Of a DNA stretch of 64,000 nucleotides, positions 61,205-64,000 are shown piece by piece. The stretch comes from Nitratireductor pacificus pht-3B. Its GTDB lineage: Bacteria; Pseudomonadota; Alphaproteobacteria; Rhizobiales; Rhizobiaceae. Under the pieces are notes generated by a model, which saw nothing but the letters and a program-made list of their open reading frames with translations, was not told the origin of the DNA and did no database searches. The position numbers and the translations under genes are program-made. The stretch spans positions 62,001 through 126,000 of the forward strand of contig NZ_AMRM01000006.1 in NCBI RefSeq assembly GCF_000300335.1. Reading direction: 5' to 3'. Numbering within the stretch: position 1 is the stretch's first letter; the number at the start of each line of letters is the position of its first letter.

Positions 61205-61999
61205 TCAGGCCTGCGCCGCCTGCGGCAGGACGAACGGACCGCCGTTCGCGGGCGTCGCGCCGATCCTGATCCTGCATTCGAAGACGTCCGACACGAGCGC
61301 GTCGGTGAGGACGTCGGAAACCGACCCGGCCGCTGCAAGGCGGCCGCGGTGCATCATGGCGACGTGATCGGCGAACTGCGCCGTCAGGTTGAGATCGTGC
61401 AGGACCGCGATCACCCCCCCGCCCGCGGCGGCGAAGGCGGCAGCGATGTTCATGATGATCAGCTGATGCTTGATGTCGAGGCTGGAGACCGGCTCGTCGA
61501 GCAGCAGATAGCGCGGCATGCCGTCGAGCACCGGCCTCCAGACCTGACAGAGGACGCGGGCAAGCTGAACGCGCTGCTGTTCGCCGCCTGAAAGCTCCTG
61601 ATAGTAGCGGCCGGCAAAGCCCGCCAGATCCACCCTGGCCAACGCCTTGTCCGGCAGGTGCACGGCCTCGTCGTCGCGAACGCCCGATCGGCCGCTCATC
61701 AGGCCGAGCCGGACGATCTCGCGAACGGTATAGGGAAAGGACAGGGTCGTCGACTGCGGCAGGACCGCCCGATGAACCGCCGCCTGCCAGGGCTTCATCG
61801 CGCTCAGCGCGACACCGTTGATGCGGATATCCCCGCTGAACGCCAGATCCCCGGCCAGGGCCTTGAGCAGAGTGGTCTTGCCCGAGCCGTTCGGCCCGAC
61901 GATCGCCGTGAGCTGACCCGGCCGCGCCGTCAGACCGACATCGGACAGGATGGGCCGGCTGCCGAAGCTGACGGAAAGGTTGCTGATCTCGATCGACAT
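61205..61999 (-). CDS. hmuV: heme ABC transporter ATP-binding protein
   Basis: The 264-aa ATPase has Walker A GPNGSGKTTL, signature LSGGEQQRVQLARVLCQVW (typical of HmuV), Walker B YLLLDEPVSSLD and H-loop IAVLHDLN. It overlaps the permease stop by one base (TGATG). It is the last gene of the hmuTUV set. Confidence 0.93.
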   Translation of the reverse strand: MSIEISNLSVSFGSRPILSDVGLTARPGQLTAIVGPNGSGKTTLLKALAGDLAFSGDIRINGVALSAMKPWQAAVHRAVLPQSTTLSFPYTVREIVRLGLMSGRSGVRDDEAVHLPDKALARVDLAGFAGRYYQELSGGEQQRVQLARVLCQVWRPVLDGMPRYLLLDEPVSSLDIKHQLIIMNIAAAFAAAGGGVIAVLHDLNLTAQFADHVAMMHRGRLAAAGSVSDVLTDALVSDVFECRIRIGATPANGGPFVLPQAAQA

Positions 62000-63105
62000 C
62001 ACAAATCCAGCAAGCCGCGCTGCCGCAGCAATATCCAGAGGAAGAACGGTGCGCCGATGGCGGCCGTGACGATGCCTATGGGAAGCTCGGCCGGGGCCAC
62101 GATCATCCGGCTGATGGCGTCGGCGACGAGCAGCAGGCATGCCCCGAGCAGCGCCGAGGCCGGCAGAAGATAGCGATGCTCCGGCCCGATGGTCAGGCGC
62201 AGGAGATGCGGAACGACGATGCCGATGAAGCCGATGCCGCCGGCCACCGCCACGGACGCGCCGGTGGCCGCGGCGACGGCAACGATCGCCGCGTTCTTCA
62301 CGCGCTGCACCGGGATGCCCAGATGGTTGGCCGAGGCCTCCCCCAAAACCATGCCGTCCAGCCCGCGCGCCAGAAAGGGCGTCGCGAGCAGCGCCAGAAC
62401 GATGATCGGCCCTGCCGCCCAGATCTTGCTCCACGTGGAGCCGGCAAGCGACCCCAGCCCCCAGAAGGTCAGGTCGCGCAATTGCTGGTCGTCCGCCAAG
62501 TAGACCAGCACGCCGGAGAAGGCGCCCGCCATCGCCGCAAGCGCGATCCCGGCGAGCAGCATGGTCGCAATGGAGGTCTGGCCGCGCCGCGTGGCGACCC
62601 GATAGAGAAGGAGCGTCGACGCCAGGCCGCCGAAGAAGGCGGCGAGCGGCAGCGCATAGATGCCGGCCAGAGGGACCGCGGGTCCAAGGACCGTGCCTCC
62701 GAGCACGATCACCGTGATCGCGCCCAGTCCGGCGCCGGAGGCGACACCGACGATGCCCGGATCGGCGAGCGGGTTGCGAAACAGGCCCTGCATCACCGCG
62801 CCGGAAACGGCCAGGGCCGCGCCCACGAGGCTGCCGAGCAGGATGCGCGGCAGGCGGATGTCCATGACGATGATGCGGTCGCGCTCGGACAGCACGCCGG
62901 TTTCGGCGCCGCCGATGCCGAGCCAGCCGACAACCAGATCCCGGAGGGAGGCGTCCGACGCGCCGGAGGCAAGGCTCGCGGTGCAGATGACGCCGTAAAG
63001 TCCGATCAGAAGCAGGATCGCCACCCGTGCGCGCGCCGTGCGATCCCCTGGCAGGTGGATCGAAAGTCCGGCGGATGCCGGAGCCGTCTGCTCGCCTAAC
63101 GCCAT
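61999..63105 (-). CDS. hmuU: heme ABC transporter permease (FecCD family)
   Basis: This 368-aa protein has about ten helices. RLPRILLGSLVGAALAVSGAVMQGLFRNPLADPGIVGVASGAGLGA and GGIGFIGIVVPHLLRL are BtuC/FecCD hallmarks. ATG 63105 follows the hmuT stop after one base (TGAGATG); the frame is open to 63162 inside hmuT. It moves heme across the inner membrane. Confidence 0.93.
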   Translation of the reverse strand: MALGEQTAPASAGLSIHLPGDRTARARVAILLLIGLYGVICTASLASGASDASLRDLVVGWLGIGGAETGVLSERDRIIVMDIRLPRILLGSLVGAALAVSGAVMQGLFRNPLADPGIVGVASGAGLGAITVIVLGGTVLGPAVPLAGIYALPLAAFFGGLASTLLLYRVATRRGQTSIATMLLAGIALAAMAGAFSGVLVYLADDQQLRDLTFWGLGSLAGSTWSKIWAAGPIIVLALLATPFLARGLDGMVLGEASANHLGIPVQRVKNAAIVAVAAATGASVAVAGGIGFIGIVVPHLLRLTIGPEHRYLLPASALLGACLLLVADAISRMIVAPAELPIGIVTAAIGAPFFLWILLRQRGLLDL

Positions 63106-63106
63106 C

Positions 63107-64000
63107 TCATTCAGCTGCCGTCTTGATCTCCGCCAGCCGGGCCGACAGGTCGCGCACGGCATCCGCCGTGCGGGGCCCGAAGCCCAGAAGATAGGAGCCG
63201 TCCATGCGCATGATCGCCCTGTTTCGCCCGGCCGGCGTGCCGGCTATAGCCGGGTGGGCGAAGAGCTTCTCGTCGGCAAGTCCCGGACTGCCGCCCCGCT
63301 CCATCATCAACACCACATCCGGACGGGCTTCCAGCACCGCTTCTTCCGAAACCTGCCGATAGCCCTTGAAAGCACCCATGGCATTGACGCCGCCGGCCAT
63401 TCCGATCACGCCATCGGCCCCGGTGTCGCTGCCTGCGGCCATGATACGTCCGCCCTGCATGCTGAGCACGAACAGCACTCGTTTGCCGCCGGAAGCGGAT
63501 CGGGCCGCATCTTCGGCAGCCTGCAGGTCGGCCTCCACCTTGCGGGCAAGCTCCTCGGCCTTCTCGCTCACGCCCAGCGCCGCGCCGGTGATGCGGATCT
63601 TGCGCAGGATGGCGTCGCGGTCATACCCCTCCGGCACCAGGATCAACGGCACGGTGGCCTTTTCCAGGACATCCATCGTGGCGGGCGGGCCGCTGCCCTC
63701 CATGGCGAGCACGGCGCTCGGAGCGACCGACAGCACGCCTTCCGGCGACAGCGCGCGCATATAGCCCACGTCCGGCAGGGCTTTCGCCACCTCGGGATAG
63801 GTGCTGGTCGTGTCGCGCGCGATGAGCCGGTGCTCCTCGCCCAGCGCATAGATGATCTCCGTGATTGCCCCGCCAATGCTGACGAGGCGCGAAGCATCGG
63901 GAAAGCGCTCAGGGGTCTCGGAGGCAATGGCGACCTGCGCAGCCGCGCCGGCGGAAACGGCGATGGCGCAGGCAATCAGCCAGGCACGCGCACGGCGGAC
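63107..64000 (-). CDS. hmuT: heme ABC transporter periplasmic binding protein, 5' end outside the window
   Basis: The frame is open to the right edge, giving at least 297 residues; the start codon lies beyond 64000. The visible N-terminal part is a signal-peptide core (WLIACAIAVSAGAAAQ), followed by ERFPDASRLVSIGGAITEIIYALG, DTTSTYPEVAKALPDVGYMRALSPEGVLS and GGVNAMGAFKGYRQVSEEAVLEARPDVVLMM, which are HmuT-like (type III periplasmic heme binding). It passes heme to HmuU/HmuV. Confidence 0.92.
   Translation of the reverse strand, partial: VRRARAWLIACAIAVSAGAAAQVAIASETPERFPDASRLVSIGGAITEIIYALGEEHRLIARDTTSTYPEVAKALPDVGYMRALSPEGVLSVAPSAVLAMEGSGPPATMDVLEKATVPLILVPEGYDRDAILRKIRITGAALGVSEKAEELARKVEADLQAAEDAARSASGGKRVLFVLSMQGGRIMAAGSDTGADGVIGMAGGVNAMGAFKGYRQVSEEAVLEARPDVVLMMERGGSPGLADEKLFAHPAIAGTPAGRNRAIMRMDGSYLLGFGPRTADAVRDLSARLAEIKTAAE

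Noticed and set aside
1-64000. tRNA, rRNA, CRISPR arrays, integrases, transposases, toxin-antitoxin or phage-defence genes
   Set aside because: I looked through both strands for these and saw none that could be supported; the only mobile-type sequence is the palindromic element at 43471-43623.

Overview
The window is 64 kb of high-GC, densely packed chromosome- or megaplasmid-type DNA from an alphaproteobacterium, most likely Rhizobiales (Hyphomicrobiales). The best lineage marker is the Rrf2-family iron regulator RirA at 60725-61186, with the cluster Cys91/Cys99/Cys105, next to hmuTUV heme-uptake genes. A rhizobial-type palindromic intergenic element at 43471-43623 and the wealth of ABC, TTT and TRAP-like solute uptake operons fit the same group. 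No rRNA, tRNA, CRISPR, phage or transposase gene was seen. Almost every gene belongs to uptake or catabolism of small organic solutes, and most clusters carry their own regulator.

Layout. 1-5451: a partial NUDIX hydrolase, a TauE/SafE exporter, a GluR0-like ligand-gated channel homologue, DusA and an FAD reductase. 5667-10973: an oxalate/formate-type MFS transporter with a sensor kinase and a sigma54 activator; a sigma54 promoter and a 35-bp dyad lie in front of the transporter. 11051-22122: a divergent, IclR-centred locus. On the left are IclR, a quinone oxidoreductase-like protein, a class III CoA transferase and urocanase; on the right are a TrpXYZ-type ABC importer, an AhpD-like protein, a HisC-like aminotransferase, an FAD-linked 2-hydroxyacid dehydrogenase-like protein and a DUF1330 protein. 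22127-28548: a TctD/TctE two-component system overlapping a gene for a third, periplasmic binding component, divergent from tctCBA. 28855-30312: a DHA2-type MFS efflux pump. 30317-41541: a ROK-regulated sugar locus (DMT transporter, large PIG-L deacetylase, ROK repressor, then a divergent sugar ABC importer, an argininosuccinate-lyase-like enzyme and a PfkB kinase). 41652-46023: a GST, deoxyribose-phosphate aldolase and a long two-part aldehyde dehydrogenase. 46011-59094: an ectoine/hydroxyectoine catabolic island. 59177-60355: an FAH-family hydrolase and a MaoC-like protein. 60725-64000: rirA and hmuTUV.

The ectoine island works as a unit. EhuBCDA import ectoine and hydroxyectoine. EutB and EutC convert hydroxyectoine towards ectoine. 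A metal-less M24-fold hydrolase (DoeA/EutD) opens the ring. An M20 (ArgE-type) deacetylase stands where an AstE-type DoeB/EutE is normally found. A DoeD-type aminotransferase and a DoeC-type aldehyde dehydrogenase finish the route to aspartate. An AsnC regulator (DoeX-like) and a GntR/FCD regulator are present, and two copies of the GntR-like site TTGTGTACAA sit in the divergent promoter region. A second metal-less M24 paralogue is embedded in the plus-strand operon.

The least explained parts are the IclR/urocanase/CoA-transferase divergon and the ROK/PIG-L/ASL-like/PfkB sugar locus; neither matches a pathway I can name. Other sequence-level observations are an RNA hairpin that buries the Shine-Dalgarno and start codon of the FAH gene, two abutting 17-bp operators at the ROK promoter, and hairpins after several binding-protein genes.
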